From assembly GCA_046290435.1 (NCBI GenBank), contig JBKAGO010000034.1, positions 62,001 to 126,000 on the forward strand: a stretch of 64,000 nucleotides of DNA. The letters are read 5' to 3'. Shown here piece after piece: positions 46,115-55,079 of this stretch. Position numbers and translations under genes: made by a program. Source of the stretch: CAVQUE01 sp046290435 (GTDB lineage Bacteria > Actinomycetota > Acidimicrobiia > Acidimicrobiales > UBA8592). Numbering within the stretch: the first letter of the stretch is position 1; every line of letters begins with the position of its first letter. The notes beneath the pieces are model-generated. The model ran no database searches. It saw nothing but the letters and a program-made list of their open reading frames with translations, and was not told the origin of the DNA.

Positions 46115-47116
46115 TCACGCCTTCGGGTCGCGATGGCCGTTGCGGGCGAGGTGCTCCATGGCTCGCTCGAGCCCGGGGGTCTCCAGCGCCACGATCGCCG
46201 AGGGCATCTCGATGCCCGCGTCGTCGAAGGCCACCTTGGTGGCTTCTGCGGCCCGGCCCCGCACATGGGTCAGGTCACGGCCTCTCGGCCGGCTCCACAC
46301 CCGAATCTCCAGATCGATCGTCGACGGACCGAGGGACGTCACCAGGACCTCGGGCTCGAGTGCCGTCGTGTCGACCTCGTCCACCTGTGCGACCGCTTCG
46401 GCGGCCAGGCGGCGCGCCTTCGTGAGATCGGTGCCGTGCGCGACACCCACCGTGAACGCCACCCGGCGGAACTCGGTGGCGTCGAGCACGAAGATGGCGC
46501 TCTTGTAGACATCGCGGTTGGGGATCACCACCAGGCGCCCGTCCAAGGTGACGATCCGGGTCTCGCGGATGGTGATCGCCTGGACGATGCCGCTCAGCTC
46601 GGCAGCCTCGCCGTCGTCGCCGACGGCGATGGCATCACCGATCCGGAACGGCTGACGGAACAGCAGCAAGACCCCCGACAGGGTGTTCTCGAGAATGTCC
46701 TGGAACGCAAAGCCCACGGCGACCGAGAAGAAGCCGAGCCCGGCCAGCAGGTCCACCGGCTTCACCGACGGAAACGTCAGCGCGATGGCGATGAAGATCG
46801 TTGCGGTGAGGAGGACCCACCCGCCGAGTTTGCTCATCACCTGGGCGAAACTCGTCGTGGAGCGGCGGAGCAGATAGCGATGCAGCGCAATGCGCACTCC
46901 ACGCGAGACCAGCCAGCCCGCCACCACGAACGACAGCGCGATGCCCAGGCGCGGCAGCGACTCGAGGACCGTCTCCCACAGGCGCAGCGCGCCCTCCTCG
47001 ACTTCTTCGGTCGTGCCCTCGAAGTCGGGCGCGTCGCGATCGAAGTTCGGTGTACCGGACGGCTCTGCCGGTGGGGTCGGCTCGTCGGGTCCCGGCGTGG
47101 GGACGAGCTGCGCCAT
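46115..47116 (-). CDS. MscS family mechanosensitive channel
   Basis: A 333-aa protein with three membrane segments (about 52-72, 95-115, 122-145). The pore helix and beta domain match MscS: LLAGLGFFSVAVGFAFQDILENTLSGVLLL, then FRIGDAI, and VVIPNRDVYKSAIF. Such channels release solutes on hypo-osmotic shock, which fits with the trehalose genes in the window. The N-terminal 45 residues are acidic and likely cytoplasmic. It starts 20 nt after the CsbD-like gene and is likely co-transcribed with it from the promoter at 47.37 kb. Confidence 0.92.
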   Translation of the reverse strand: MAQLVPTPGPDEPTPPAEPSGTPNFDRDAPDFEGTTEEVEEGALRLWETVLESLPRLGIALSFVVAGWLVSRGVRIALHRYLLRRSTTSFAQVMSKLGGWVLLTATIFIAIALTFPSVKPVDLLAGLGFFSVAVGFAFQDILENTLSGVLLLFRQPFRIGDAIAVGDDGEAAELSGIVQAITIRETRIVTLDGRLVVIPNRDVYKSAIFVLDATEFRRVAFTVGVAHGTDLTKARRLAAEAVAQVDEVDTTALEPEVLVTSLGPSTIDLEIRVWSRPRGRDLTHVRGRAAEATKVAFDDAGIEMPSAIVALETPGLERAMEHLARNGHRDPKA

Positions 47117-47136
47117 GGAGGGGGTCTCTGAGGAGA

Positions 47137-47325
47137 TCAGCGGTTGTCGTTGCCCCGGATCTTGTCGACCGTCTCGTTGAGCTTGTCCGCGGCCTTGCCG
47201 ATGAGGTCCTTCACGTCGCCGCCGGTTTCGTCGGCTTGGCCTTCGCGTCGCATCTGGTCGTCACCGGTCAGGTCGCCCGCCGCCTGCTTGGCGCGGCCCT
47301 TCACCTTGTCTTTTTCGCCTGCCAT
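47137..47325 (-). CDS. CsbD-like small stress protein
   Basis: A 62-aa hydrophilic protein with the CsbD family pattern: KDKVKGRAKQAAGDLTGDD then a Gly/Asp-rich stretch and KAADKLNETVDKIRG. CsbD of B. subtilis is a SigB-dependent general-stress protein of unknown activity. AGGAG precedes the ATG at 47325. The SigF-like promoter 41 nt upstream agrees with this regulation. Confidence 0.92.
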   Translation of the reverse strand: MAGEKDKVKGRAKQAAGDLTGDDQMRREGQADETGGDVKDLIGKAADKLNETVDKIRGNDNR

Positions 47326-47366
47326 CGCCTTCTCCTCGTATCAGCCGGACTGTGGTGGCTGGGGTC

Positions 47367-47391
47367 CTACCCCTGCGGGGGGTCCGCAAAC
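47367..47391 (-). promoter_or_regulatory. SigB/SigF-like promoter of csbD-mscS
   Basis: Minus strand GTTT (47391-47388), 15 nt, GGGTAG (47372-47367). The TAG is also the stop codon of the permease gene upstream. Confidence 0.6.
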
Positions 47392-49244
47392 GTGGTGATC
47401 CCGTCGCGGGCGGACCGCAGGCGACGGGTGGCGTCGGTCGACAAGAGCTGGGCGACGCTGTCGTTGTCGGCGGGCCATCGGCGATGGAGCGCTTCGTCGG
47501 CGAGTTGTGCGGCGACCAGCCCGAACAGGCGTCGGTCCGGCTCGCTGCCGGGGTCCGACGATGCGATCACGGCCGCGATCCGGGCCCTGCGACGTCCGGT
47601 ACCGTCGAGGGCGGGGCTCCATGCGAGAACGACCGATGACGTGAGGGGCCCGTCGAGGGGAACGAGATGGAGCACCGCTTCGTCGGTCTCGAGGACGGGA
47701 TGCCGACGTCCGGCCAACCACTCGGCCACCCGGGACGCATCGACACCGACGCGCTCGGCGAGTGCGGCAGCGGCCGCCTGCTCGACGTCGGCGCCGGTCG
47801 CGTCGGGAGCGATCCGAACGACGGTCGCAGCGGCCAGTGTCTCGGGGGACCCCTTCTCGACGACGACCTCGACGTCCTCGAGGACCACCGGATGGGTGTC
47901 CGCATCGGTGGGCGTCCGCCGCCGTGGCCAGGTCAGCGCTCCCGGGTCGTCGTCGGCTTCGCGGCGGGCCCATCCGTGCCACAGTGCGGCCAGCCCGGCG
48001 ACGCCGACCACCGCGGCAACCGGAACCGGTCCCAGATCGATCACGAGCACCACGCTGGACAGGACTCCGAAAGCCGGCAGCCACGGCACCCACGGGGTCC
48101 GGAACGATGGTGTGTAGTCGGGCACACGCCGGTGCCGGAGAACGATGACGGCGGCATTCATCATGCCGAAGCTCATCAAGACGAAGGCGCTCCCGATCTT
48201 GGCGATGCCCTCCACATCGAGGAGTCCGACCACCAGCGCAACCGCGATTCCGGAGACGATCACGCCCGTGACGGGGACGCCGCTGCTGTTGAGGTTCGCG
48301 AACCGCCGCCACACCACGCCGCCCTCGGCCAGGGCGAGCGGATACCTCGCTGCCGCCATGATCCCTGCGTTGCCCGTCGAGGCGAACGCTGCGAGCCCGG
48401 CGATGACGATGAGCGACACCGCTCCGGGCACGGCGAGGCGTTCGGCAGCCGTGGCGATCGGGGTGGCGTCGCCGCGCAGATCGTCGGCGGTCACGTTGGC
48501 GACGACAACCGCCGTGCCCAGGACATAGACGGTGGTCGCGATGCCGAGAGCAGCGAGGACCCCCCGCGGTATTGCATGGGACGGGTTCTCGATGTCGGCG
48601 GCGACGCTGGCGACCTGGGGGAGCCCTGCGAAGGCCACGAACACGATGGCGGTCGCGGCGAGCAGACCCAGCACCCCGTCGGTGAACAGCGGATCGAATC
48701 GATCCGCCAACGCCTCGGCGTCGGGCTCGGCCGCCCGCAGTGCGCCGACGGCGATGAACGCGCCGAGGATCAAGAGCAGCACGCCGACGAGCCAGACCTG
48801 CACGACCGCAGACTCGCGGGCCCCGGCGAGGTTGACGACGGTGAACACGACCGCCAGCGCCAGCCCCACCACACCTGCGGGGAGATCGACGAGCAGGCCG
48901 AGGTACGCGTCGATGCCCTCGAGGGCGAACGCGGCTTTCAGGACGAGCGCGACCCACAGACCCACCCCGCCGACGGTCGCCGTCATCGGGCCCATCGAGC
49001 GTCGGACGAAATGGTACGGCCCGCCGGCTCGTGGCATCGCCACGGCCAGTTCGGTCACGGCGACCATCGTCGGGAGCACGAGGAGTCCGGCGAGCAGATA
49101 GGCCAACGGAAGCGACGGGCCGGTCTCGGCGGCGGCGACGCCGGGCAGGAGGAAGAAGCCCGAGCTGAACATCGCGCCCGCTCCGATCGCGAACACGTGG
49201 ATCACCCGCAGCCGCGGGTCTGCCTCTCGGCCGCGTTCGGTCAT
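47367..49244 (-). CDS. APC-family amino acid permease with C-terminal EIIA-like domain
   Basis: A 625-aa protein. Residues 12-430 form an APC transporter with about 12 membrane segments: FAIGAGAMFSSGFFLLPG (substrate-binding unwound helix 1), AMPRAGGPYHFVRRSMG and ASTGNAGIMAAARYPLALA. The C-terminal 190 residues are soluble and look like a degenerate PTS type-2 EIIA domain (AAAALAERVGVDASRVAEWL; LFGLVAAQLADEALHRRW); the phosphorylatable His of real EIIA is not evident. The domain may regulate transport. Start ATG at 49244. A GTTT-N16-GGGCAA element lies 228 nt upstream. Confidence 0.82.
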   Translation of the reverse strand: MTERGREADPRLRVIHVFAIGAGAMFSSGFFLLPGVAAAETGPSLPLAYLLAGLLVLPTMVAVTELAVAMPRAGGPYHFVRRSMGPMTATVGGVGLWVALVLKAAFALEGIDAYLGLLVDLPAGVVGLALAVVFTVVNLAGARESAVVQVWLVGVLLLILGAFIAVGALRAAEPDAEALADRFDPLFTDGVLGLLAATAIVFVAFAGLPQVASVAADIENPSHAIPRGVLAALGIATTVYVLGTAVVVANVTADDLRGDATPIATAAERLAVPGAVSLIVIAGLAAFASTGNAGIMAAARYPLALAEGGVVWRRFANLNSSGVPVTGVIVSGIAVALVVGLLDVEGIAKIGSAFVLMSFGMMNAAVIVLRHRRVPDYTPSFRTPWVPWLPAFGVLSSVVLVIDLGPVPVAAVVGVAGLAALWHGWARREADDDPGALTWPRRRTPTDADTHPVVLEDVEVVVEKGSPETLAAATVVRIAPDATGADVEQAAAAALAERVGVDASRVAEWLAGRRHPVLETDEAVLHLVPLDGPLTSSVVLAWSPALDGTGRRRARIAAVIASSDPGSEPDRRLFGLVAAQLADEALHRRWPADNDSVAQLLSTDATRRLRSARDGITTFADPPQG

Positions 49245-49472
49245 CGAGATGGCTCCGGTTCCGTGGTCAGCGCATCGGACACGACGCGATCGACGCCACT
49301 GCCCGGCCGAGGCCAGGCAGTGCCCGCTGTCCGAGGCTGCGCCGTCTGGATCGTCGCTACTCCGCTGCAGCACCGGCGGGCAGGGTGTCGCCCGCGACGC
49401 TGCCGATGTGGGCGGTGTGGCCAACGGCGCTCATGACGGTGCCGGGCAGAGGTGCGGGTCCATGGCATCGCG

Positions 49473-49498
49473 TTGCCCGCGCCGAATCCACACCAAAC
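49473..49498 (-). promoter_or_regulatory. Putative SigB/SigF-like promoter toward the permease
   Basis: Minus strand GTTT (49498-49495), 16 nt, GGGCAA (49478-49473). The long 228-nt leader to the permease ATG makes it less certain. Confidence 0.4.
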
Positions 49499-49513
49499 GT
49501 GAGCAGGCCGCGG

Positions 49514-49539
49514 GATTGCCGGGCAGTGCCCGGGGGTAG
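49514..49539 (+). promoter_or_regulatory. Putative SigB/SigF-like promoter with palindromic spacer
   Basis: GATT (49514-49517), 16 nt, GGGTAG (49534-49539). The spacer contains the perfect palindrome CCGGGCA-G-TGCCCGG, a possible operator. AGGAG follows before the ATG at 49581. Confidence 0.4.
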
Positions 49540-49580
49540 CGATTCCACCTCCGGCCTCACCGATTCGTAGGAGCCCCCGC

Positions 49581-50759
49581 ATGAGAGCAGTCACCTGGCA
49601 CGGCAAGCGCGATGTCCGCGTCGACACGGTGCCCGATCCCACCATCGAAGCGCCCACCGACGCCATCGTCCGGATCACCTCCACCGGTCTGTGCGGATCG
49701 GATCTGCACCTCTACGAGATCCTCACCATGTACATGCACGAAGGCGACATCCTCGGCCACGAGCCGATGGGCATCGTCGAAGAGGTCGGGTCGGAGGTGT
49801 CGAACCTGGCGCCGGGCGACCGTGTCGTCATCCCGTTCAACATCTCGTGCGGGCACTGCTTCATGTGCGATCGCAGCCTGTACGCCCAGTGCGAGACCAC
49901 CCAGGTCACCGAACACGACAAGGGCGCCGCACTGTTCGGCTATACCGAGCTCTACGGGCGGGTGCCGGGCGGCCAGGCCGAGTACCTGCGGGTGCCGCAT
50001 GCGGACTTCGGCCCCATCAAGGTGCCCGAGGGGCCTTCCGACGAGCGTTTCGTGTATCTCTCCGATGTCATCCCGACGGCATGGCAGGCCGTCGAGTACA
50101 CCGAGGTCCCCGAGGGCGGCAGCGTCGGGGTGTTCGGTCTGGGGCCCATCGGCCAGATGGCGGCGCGGATCGCGAACCATCGCGGCCGCCGGGTCATCGC
50201 GATCGATCCCGTCCCCGAACGCCGGGCGCTGGCCAACCGCCACGGCATCGAGACGATCGACGCAGACTGCGGCGACGTCGTCACGGCGCTGAAGGACCGC
50301 ACCGACGGGCGGGGCCCCGATGGGGTGATCGACGCCGTCGGCATGGAGGCCCACGGCGCCGGCGTCGCTGCGATCGCCCAGAAAGCCGTCGGCCTGTTGC
50401 CGGACAAGGCGGCGACGTCGCTGATCGAGCGCTTCGGCGTCGATCGCATGAGTGTGCTCCACGACGCCATCGACAGCGTGCGCCGCGGCGGCACCGTCTC
50501 GATCAGCGGGGTCTACGGCGGGATGGTCGACCCGATGCCGATGATGACGATGTTCGACAAGGGCATCAGCCTGCGGATGGGCCAGGCCCACGTGAAGCGC
50601 TGGATCGACGATGCCATGCCGCTGGTGCTCGACGACGCCGATCCGCTGGGCACCGAGGACCTGGCAACGCACGTGGTGCCCCTCGAGAAGGCGCCGGAGG
50701 CCTACGCCATGTTCCAGCACAAAGACGACGGCGCCATCAAGGTCCTGTTCCAACCCTGA
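49581..50759 (+). CDS. Zinc-dependent alcohol dehydrogenase
   Basis: A 392-aa medium-chain dehydrogenase, similar to the formaldehyde-dehydrogenase-like branch. The catalytic zinc ligands are in GLCGSDLHLY (Cys) and GHEPMG (His, Glu); the structural zinc uses Cys in SCGHCFMCDRSLYAQC. The Rossmann motif GVFGLGPIGQM binds NAD(P). It oxidises an alcohol or aldehyde adduct; the substrate is unknown. ATG at 49581 with AGGAG upstream. It is convergent with an SDR gene; a hairpin separates them. Confidence 0.92.
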   Translation: MRAVTWHGKRDVRVDTVPDPTIEAPTDAIVRITSTGLCGSDLHLYEILTMYMHEGDILGHEPMGIVEEVGSEVSNLAPGDRVVIPFNISCGHCFMCDRSLYAQCETTQVTEHDKGAALFGYTELYGRVPGGQAEYLRVPHADFGPIKVPEGPSDERFVYLSDVIPTAWQAVEYTEVPEGGSVGVFGLGPIGQMAARIANHRGRRVIAIDPVPERRALANRHGIETIDADCGDVVTALKDRTDGRGPDGVIDAVGMEAHGAGVAAIAQKAVGLLPDKAATSLIERFGVDRMSVLHDAIDSVRRGGTVSISGVYGGMVDPMPMMTMFDKGISLRMGQAHVKRWIDDAMPLVLDDADPLGTEDLATHVVPLEKAPEAYAMFQHKDDGAIKVLFQP

Positions 50760-50772
50760 CCACCCCGATCCC

Positions 50773-50794
50773 TGATCCACCGTCACGGTGATCA
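50773..50794. terminator. Hairpin after the alcohol dehydrogenase gene
   Basis: A stem TGAT-(C)-CACCGT / ACGGTG-ATCA with a 1-nt centre starts 14 nt after the stop, between convergent genes. There is no T-run. Confidence 0.4.
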
Positions 50795-50845
50795 CCACAA
50801 CGAGATCATCCATCCCGTCATCGGCGTGGGGCGGTCGTCAGATGA

Positions 50846-51565
50846 TCAGGCCGCGTCGACCACGATCTCGGTGCCGGTGACGTAGCTGGCGTCGTCGCTG
50901 AGCAGGAACATCACGACCGAGCCGACCTCGCTGGGCGCCGCCGGCCGGCCCATGGGCACGCTGCCGACGAGACGGTCGATGATGGGCTGGCCGAGGTTGG
51001 TCAGCATGTCGGTCTCGATGGCGCCCGGATGCACCGAATTGACCCGTACTCCGTGGGGGGCGAGTTCCAGCGCCGCCGACTTCGTCATGCCGCGGACCGC
51101 CCACTTCGACGCGACGTAGGCGATCGAGGTCTGGCCGCGCATGCCGGCCACCGACGAGATGTTGACGATGCTGCCCGATCCCTGATCCCGCATGACCGGT
51201 GCCACCGCCGACATGCCGAGGAAGACGCCGTTCTGGTTGACGTCGACGACCAGCTTGAAGGTGTCCTCGGTGCCGTCGAGAATGCCTTCACGCCGGAAGA
51301 TGCCCGCATTGTTGACCAGGCCATCGATGCGTCCGTGGTCGGTGATGACGGCGTCGACGACGCGGCGCCAATCGGCCGCCGACGTGACGTCGAGGTGGTG
51401 GTACGTGCCGCCGATCTCGCCAGCGACCTCCTGGCCCTCATCGTCGAGCACGTCGGCCACGACGACGCTGGCGCCCTCGGCCGCGGCCTGGCGGGCCTCG
51501 GTGGCTCCCTGGCCTCGTGCACCTCCGGTGATGAGGATCACCCGTCCGTCGAGTCGTTCGGTCAT
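50846..51565 (-). CDS. Short-chain dehydrogenase/reductase (SDR)
   Basis: A 239-aa classical SDR. The cofactor motif is TGGARGQG (TGxxxGxG), NNAG follows at about residue 85, the catalytic serine lies in IVNISSVAG and the YxxxK motif is YVASK. The Asp in VVADVLDD suggests NAD(H) preference. PGAIETDM is typical of 3-alpha/20-beta-hydroxysteroid-dehydrogenase-like SDRs, but the substrate is unknown. Start ATG at 51565, close to the tRNA-Leu gene. Confidence 0.92.
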   Translation of the reverse strand: MTERLDGRVILITGGARGQGATEARQAAAEGASVVVADVLDDEGQEVAGEIGGTYHHLDVTSAADWRRVVDAVITDHGRIDGLVNNAGIFRREGILDGTEDTFKLVVDVNQNGVFLGMSAVAPVMRDQGSGSIVNISSVAGMRGQTSIAYVASKWAVRGMTKSAALELAPHGVRVNSVHPGAIETDMLTNLGQPIIDRLVGSVPMGRPAAPSEVGSVVMFLLSDDASYVTGTEIVVDAA

Positions 51566-51617
51566 GGTCGGCCCCCTGCTGCGATCGTGTCGGCTGCGAC
51601 GTTAGTGTTGCGCCGAG

Positions 51618-51703
51618 GCCCGGGTGGCGGAACTGGCAGACGCTGAGGGCTTAAACCCCTCTGACCCGCGAGGGTCGTGCGGGTTCGATCCCCGCCCCGG
51701 GCA
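51618..51703 (+). tRNA. tRNA-Leu (anticodon UAA)
   Basis: An 86-nt class II tRNA. Acceptor arms GCCCGGG/CCCGGGC pair perfectly, the D-loop has GG, the anticodon loop CTTAAAC gives TAA (leucine UUA), a long variable arm follows (about TGACCCGCGAGGGTCG) and the T arm is GGGTTCGATCCCC-like. Discriminator is A; CCA is not encoded. Confidence 0.97.
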
Positions 51704-51860
51704 CATAGGGGGATCCGAAGAAGTTCGGGTCTCCCAGTCCAAGAATTCGATGATTGTCGGCCACTCTGCGTGGTCGCATAGCCGATGCTGAGATCTGCCG
51801 GCGTGCGCGTTGAGCTGTTGGCGCCGGTCTCTGCCGACCAAGCCGCTTCTTCGATCTTTG

Positions 51861-52322
51861 TCAGTTGTTCGCTGAGCCGACGCGCCGGAGGCTCCATGTG
51901 AAGATGGCGAGGGCCAGCGGCGTGATCGTCGATGCGACCGCCAGCCAGATGGTCGCATTGAAGTAGGCGTCTAGTTGGTCCCGCGGGGTGGAGATTCCTG
52001 CGGTCGGGTAGTTCTCAGCTGCAAAAACGTTGGCGATCCCAGCAGCGATGACGCCTGCCGGAGCTGCCCATGCGGCGGCTTCTCGCATCGTCTTGCCGGT
52101 GCTACGTCTTGTGCATCGATCTGACAACCGGCTCAGTTTGAGCGGCACAAGGACGAAGTTGGCGGCTGGGATGAACCACGACCAGATCATCGAGCCGGGG
52201 GTCGGTCCGTCTGGTACACGCTTGGCAACTTGGTAGAGCCAGATGATTGTGAACAGCAGCGCAAGCGCTCCGACGCTGCGCATTCCGATGCTCCATGCCT
52301 CCAAGGCGTCTTCTGCTTGCAC
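51861..52322 (-). CDS. Membrane protein, DUF4328-like
   Basis: A 153-aa protein with three or four hydrophobic segments (VGALALLFTIIWLYQVAK, AAAWAAPAGVIAAGIANVF, TIWLAVASTITPLALAIF). The W.WFIPAANFVLVPLKLSRL stretch (MIWSWFIPAANFVLVPLKL) is like the core of DUF4328. GTG at 52322 is the longest start; the N-terminal extension is uncertain. Lower GC than the surroundings and its place beside a tRNA suggest acquired DNA. It lies 36 nt after the SHOCT-type gene on the same strand. Confidence 0.65.
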   Translation of the reverse strand: MQAEDALEAWSIGMRSVGALALLFTIIWLYQVAKRVPDGPTPGSMIWSWFIPAANFVLVPLKLSRLSDRCTRRSTGKTMREAAAWAAPAGVIAAGIANVFAAENYPTAGISTPRDQLDAYFNATIWLAVASTITPLALAIFTWSLRRVGSANN

Positions 52323-52358
52323 CAGGGTCTCGACGCGGCTTCGCCCTCTGGTCTCTGC

Positions 52359-53411
52359 TCATTGGCGGAAAGCCTGCCGGTATTCCACTGCAGCTGCGAT
52401 TGACCCACCAACTGCGGCAACGGTCGTCGTCCAGCCGAGTGCAGCGGTGAGCCCGACGCCGGATCGGAGAGCGGAGCCTACGCCGAGATCTGTGCTGAAC
52501 TGGCCCGCGCCGTTGCCGGCAGGAGGTGGTTGAAAGTGGCTGGCTGGTACCCCAGGAACCTGCAGCGGGGCGGATGGAAGTACCGGGCTCCGCTGGAGGG
52601 TTGCGGCTTCGCTGGGCGCTGCAGCCACAGGTGGTACCGCCAGAGTCGGCGATGACGGAGCGAGGTGTTTGGCGGTGAGCACGTCCTGCTTGAGCTGGTC
52701 GAATTCTGACTCGGTGATGTGGCCCGCCTCGAGGAGAGCTGCGAGCTCCTTGAGTTCCGCGATCCGCTCTGCGACCGGCGGTGCGGCACCTGCCGCTGGA
52801 CGAGGCGCGATTGCGTCGGCCAACTGAGACCGGAATGCCGCCACCTTCGCTTCCCACTTTGCGATGGCCTCAGCCTGGCCGAGAGAACGCTGGCCGAGAC
52901 GTTCCAGCACACGCTCCGTTTGGTGAATCGACATCGGTTCGGCCGGTGTCATGACATCGACTTTCGGCAACGGTTGACCGGTGAGCTCGAGCCATTGCTG
53001 CTGCAGCGACACCCACTCTGAGCTCAGTTCTTCCAGGCGGCCTGGCGTTGCGGGCGCAGCGGCCTTGTTGCTTGGCCGCTCGGGGGCGACTGCCTGTGCG
53101 CGCAAAAGCGTCTGATCGAAGCGGTGAACGAAATGCGGGCTCTCGCGATGTGCATTCGCCAGAGCCCTGTACTGGGCAAGCAGAGCTACCGCTCTGCGTT
53201 TTGCGCCCTCGGCATCGCCATTCGGCCAACGACCCAGCTCCTTGGCGAACGCACGTGCCAGGGGACGAACGGCCTTCTCGTAGGAGCGGCTGGGTACCGG
53301 AGCGTCATCGAATGGATGGACGGCCAGCGCTACGGGACCGGCCACGTCGTCGGGCCATCCGTCCTTGGCGAGCGAGAGCATCATCGCTGTTCGCAGCCTG
53401 TCGACGCTCAT
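52359..53411 (-). CDS. Hypothetical protein with SHOCT-like motif
   Basis: A 350-aa protein. N-terminal about 200 residues are helical and unassigned (LAKDGWPDDVAGPVALAV; ERVLERLGQRSLGQAEAIAKWE). A SHOCT-type oligomerisation motif follows at about 220-250 (RIAELKELAALLEAGHITE and SEFDQLKQDVL), then a Pro/Ala-rich linker and a C-terminal segment that may span the membrane (TAALGWTTTVAAVGGSIAAAV). Function unknown; SHOCT proteins often occur in phage- or island-borne genes. ATG at 53411. Confidence 0.6.
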   Translation of the reverse strand: MSVDRLRTAMMLSLAKDGWPDDVAGPVALAVHPFDDAPVPSRSYEKAVRPLARAFAKELGRWPNGDAEGAKRRAVALLAQYRALANAHRESPHFVHRFDQTLLRAQAVAPERPSNKAAAPATPGRLEELSSEWVSLQQQWLELTGQPLPKVDVMTPAEPMSIHQTERVLERLGQRSLGQAEAIAKWEAKVAAFRSQLADAIAPRPAAGAAPPVAERIAELKELAALLEAGHITESEFDQLKQDVLTAKHLAPSSPTLAVPPVAAAPSEAATLQRSPVLPSAPLQVPGVPASHFQPPPAGNGAGQFSTDLGVGSALRSGVGLTAALGWTTTVAAVGGSIAAAVEYRQAFRQ

Positions 53412-53442
53412 CGACCCAACGCCTCGTTAGGCCTCGCAGGCA

Positions 53443-53721
53443 TCACGGTCCTCCCTTTGTGTACGAAGCGATCAGGTCCGAGGCACGAAGTTTCTGCCGG
53501 CCACGGACGCGAATCTGCGCCCTCTCGAGTGTTCGCCGCTGGCGACAGCTTTGTCCCCGCCTCCTGCAATCACTAGCCCCCACTCGGTGTCGCCGAGGGC
53601 CCGGCACACCCGGAGCCTTCGCCGCGTCGATCTCCGCGAGAATGTCCAGCTTGTACTGCGCAGGCCACCGCCGCCTCTGGCGCGGGACCTCCACATCGTC
53701 ATCATGGGTCATCACAGTCAT
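53443..53721 (-). pseudogene. Decayed transposase fragment (IS3-like helix-turn-helix protein)
   Basis: The first 35 codons (VEVPRQRRRWPAQYKLDILAEIDAAKA in part) match the N-terminus of IS3-type transposase helper proteins. After that the frame diverges into unrelated sequence, and no downstream transposase remains, so it is a truncated or frameshifted remnant. Confidence 0.6.
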
Positions 53722-53802
53722 GATCTCACCTCTACGCCCTCAATGGTTTCGGTCAACTCAACCGGCAACCACCATCATGACAGTTAGGGGTGGACCTCCC
53801 TC

Positions 53803-53991
53803 TCACACAGACACTTGTACACGCCCGCGCTCGTCGCTGCGCTGCCACAACCCCGCACCGATCTCGATCGTGGCCTCGTTCTCGATCAACTGCTGAAGCG
53901 CCCACTGGGCCAGCTCCCTGATCAAATCGGTGCCGTCACCGACCCCGATCGCTTCGAGCAGTTCTTCTACGGCAGACTCAGAGAGAGCCAT
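53803..53991 (-). pseudogene. Truncated IS256/mutator transposase N-terminus
   Basis: Sixty-two codons from ATG 53991 (AAGGAG upstream) match only the N-terminal part of IS256-family transposases: ELLEAIGVGDGTDLIRELAQ and LIENEATIEIGAGLWQRSDER. The protein stops there, whereas the family is about 400 aa with the DDE domain missing here. Confidence 0.75.
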
Positions 53992-54149
53992 CGGCGTGTT
54001 CTCCTTGGTGTGCACTTTGGTAGGTACACACCGAGCCTCACGCCGGTGGCTCACCCGCAGGTGGACCCTCCCCGAAACCCCACCACGCCAAGGGACTCAT
54101 ACTCACCGCACCGGACCGGATCCGTCACGAGCCTGTTGCTTACCAGGAC

Positions 54150-54533
54150 CTATCCCCTGCAGCCAGGTGGAACCCCATGCGAGGCGTCTATCACTGCCGC
54201 TCGGCCGATGATGCTTCCTTCTGCCGTCACGAGGATGCAGTCCGAGTAGAGCACCGGCATACCCCCAAACGGTTGGTGATCGCACGGAGTGCGCTCGTCG
54301 TGACCGACTGACGAAATCACTCCCACCTGGCTACCGGCATATCGCAGCGGCTGTGAAACAGTTGCCATCACTCGGGGGTGTGCTTCGTATGCAGCGCGCC
54401 CGTCGCAGTCGGAGAGCTTCATCTGGTGGTTCGCTGCCGGATCCGAACTCATCACCAAAATCGCGCCTACCGAGCAGACGGCGATGCCGACGCACGCGAT
54501 GCATAGCTTCACCCGTTTCTCAGTCATGCACAT
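54150..54533 (-). CDS. Small secreted or membrane-anchored hypothetical protein
   Basis: A 127-aa protein with an N-terminal hydrophobic segment (LCIACVGIAVCSVGAILVM), probably a signal anchor, followed by a soluble domain with several Cys (SDCDG, TPCDH, YSDCILV, PGCRG). No family recognised. ATG at 54533 or at 54527 two codons later. Codon use and GC are less extreme than in the core genes, consistent with acquired DNA. Confidence 0.5.
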   Translation of the reverse strand: MCMTEKRVKLCIACVGIAVCSVGAILVMSSDPAANHQMKLSDCDGRAAYEAHPRVMATVSQPLRYAGSQVGVISSVGHDERTPCDHQPFGGMPVLYSDCILVTAEGSIIGRAAVIDASHGVPPGCRG

Positions 54534-55079
54534 ACATCGTCTCCGAGGCTTCGGATCTTGAAGAGGATCTGCCTTCTTCGGGTCCTCACCGTTGATCGCG
54601 CTGATGTCGTCGCCGACAGGCCGGCCGATCTGGCGTCAACAGGCTTCGGAGTGGGTCGGGGCCGGTGAGCGGTCCGGAGTAGGTAGCTGGCGGCTCGACG
54701 GCGCTCGCTCGTTGGCCGACCTTGGTCGCGTCCCCTGTCTGAGGGGTACCGGCCGGTATTCGACGCCGTGACCCCAGCGTTCCGGCCCGTCGCGTACCGA
54801 TCCCTGTGGCTCACCTGGCGAGCCAGGCCCGTGAACGAGGTACGGCCGCGAGTCCACAACGAAACGCTCAACCACCGGCCAGCAAGCACGACCTGGTCTG
54901 TCGAGACCGCAGCCTGCTGGTCATGAGCGAAGAGAACCCACACACCGGATCCCCGCTCGGATGGACTCAATGGCTCCTCTGGTGACCCCGGAGGCCAGAT
55001 TTGCGGCTCTTCGGATCTGAGGGGGGTCTGAGGCTGGGGGGCGAGGTCCGCGACGGGTAACAGGGGCTCGACGAATCTG
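54534..55079. other. 546-nt stretch without a supported gene
   Basis: Several frames are open but none resembles a known protein or has a good start site. It lies between a hypothetical gene and the IS3 left end and probably is degraded island DNA. Confidence 0.4.

Larger units (their letters stand above)
49245..49580. other. 336-nt divergent intergenic region
   Basis: No convincing gene. It holds two outward SigF-like elements (49473-49498 minus, 49514-49539 plus) and a perfect inverted repeat (49519-49533 region). A 25-codon minus frame (MSAVGHTAHIGSVAGDTLP...) is the only candidate and lacks a ribosome-binding site. Confidence 0.5.

Noticed and set aside
49357..49434. 25-codon minus-strand frame starting MSAVGHTAHIG
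   Set aside because: No ribosome-binding site and too short to judge without comparison.
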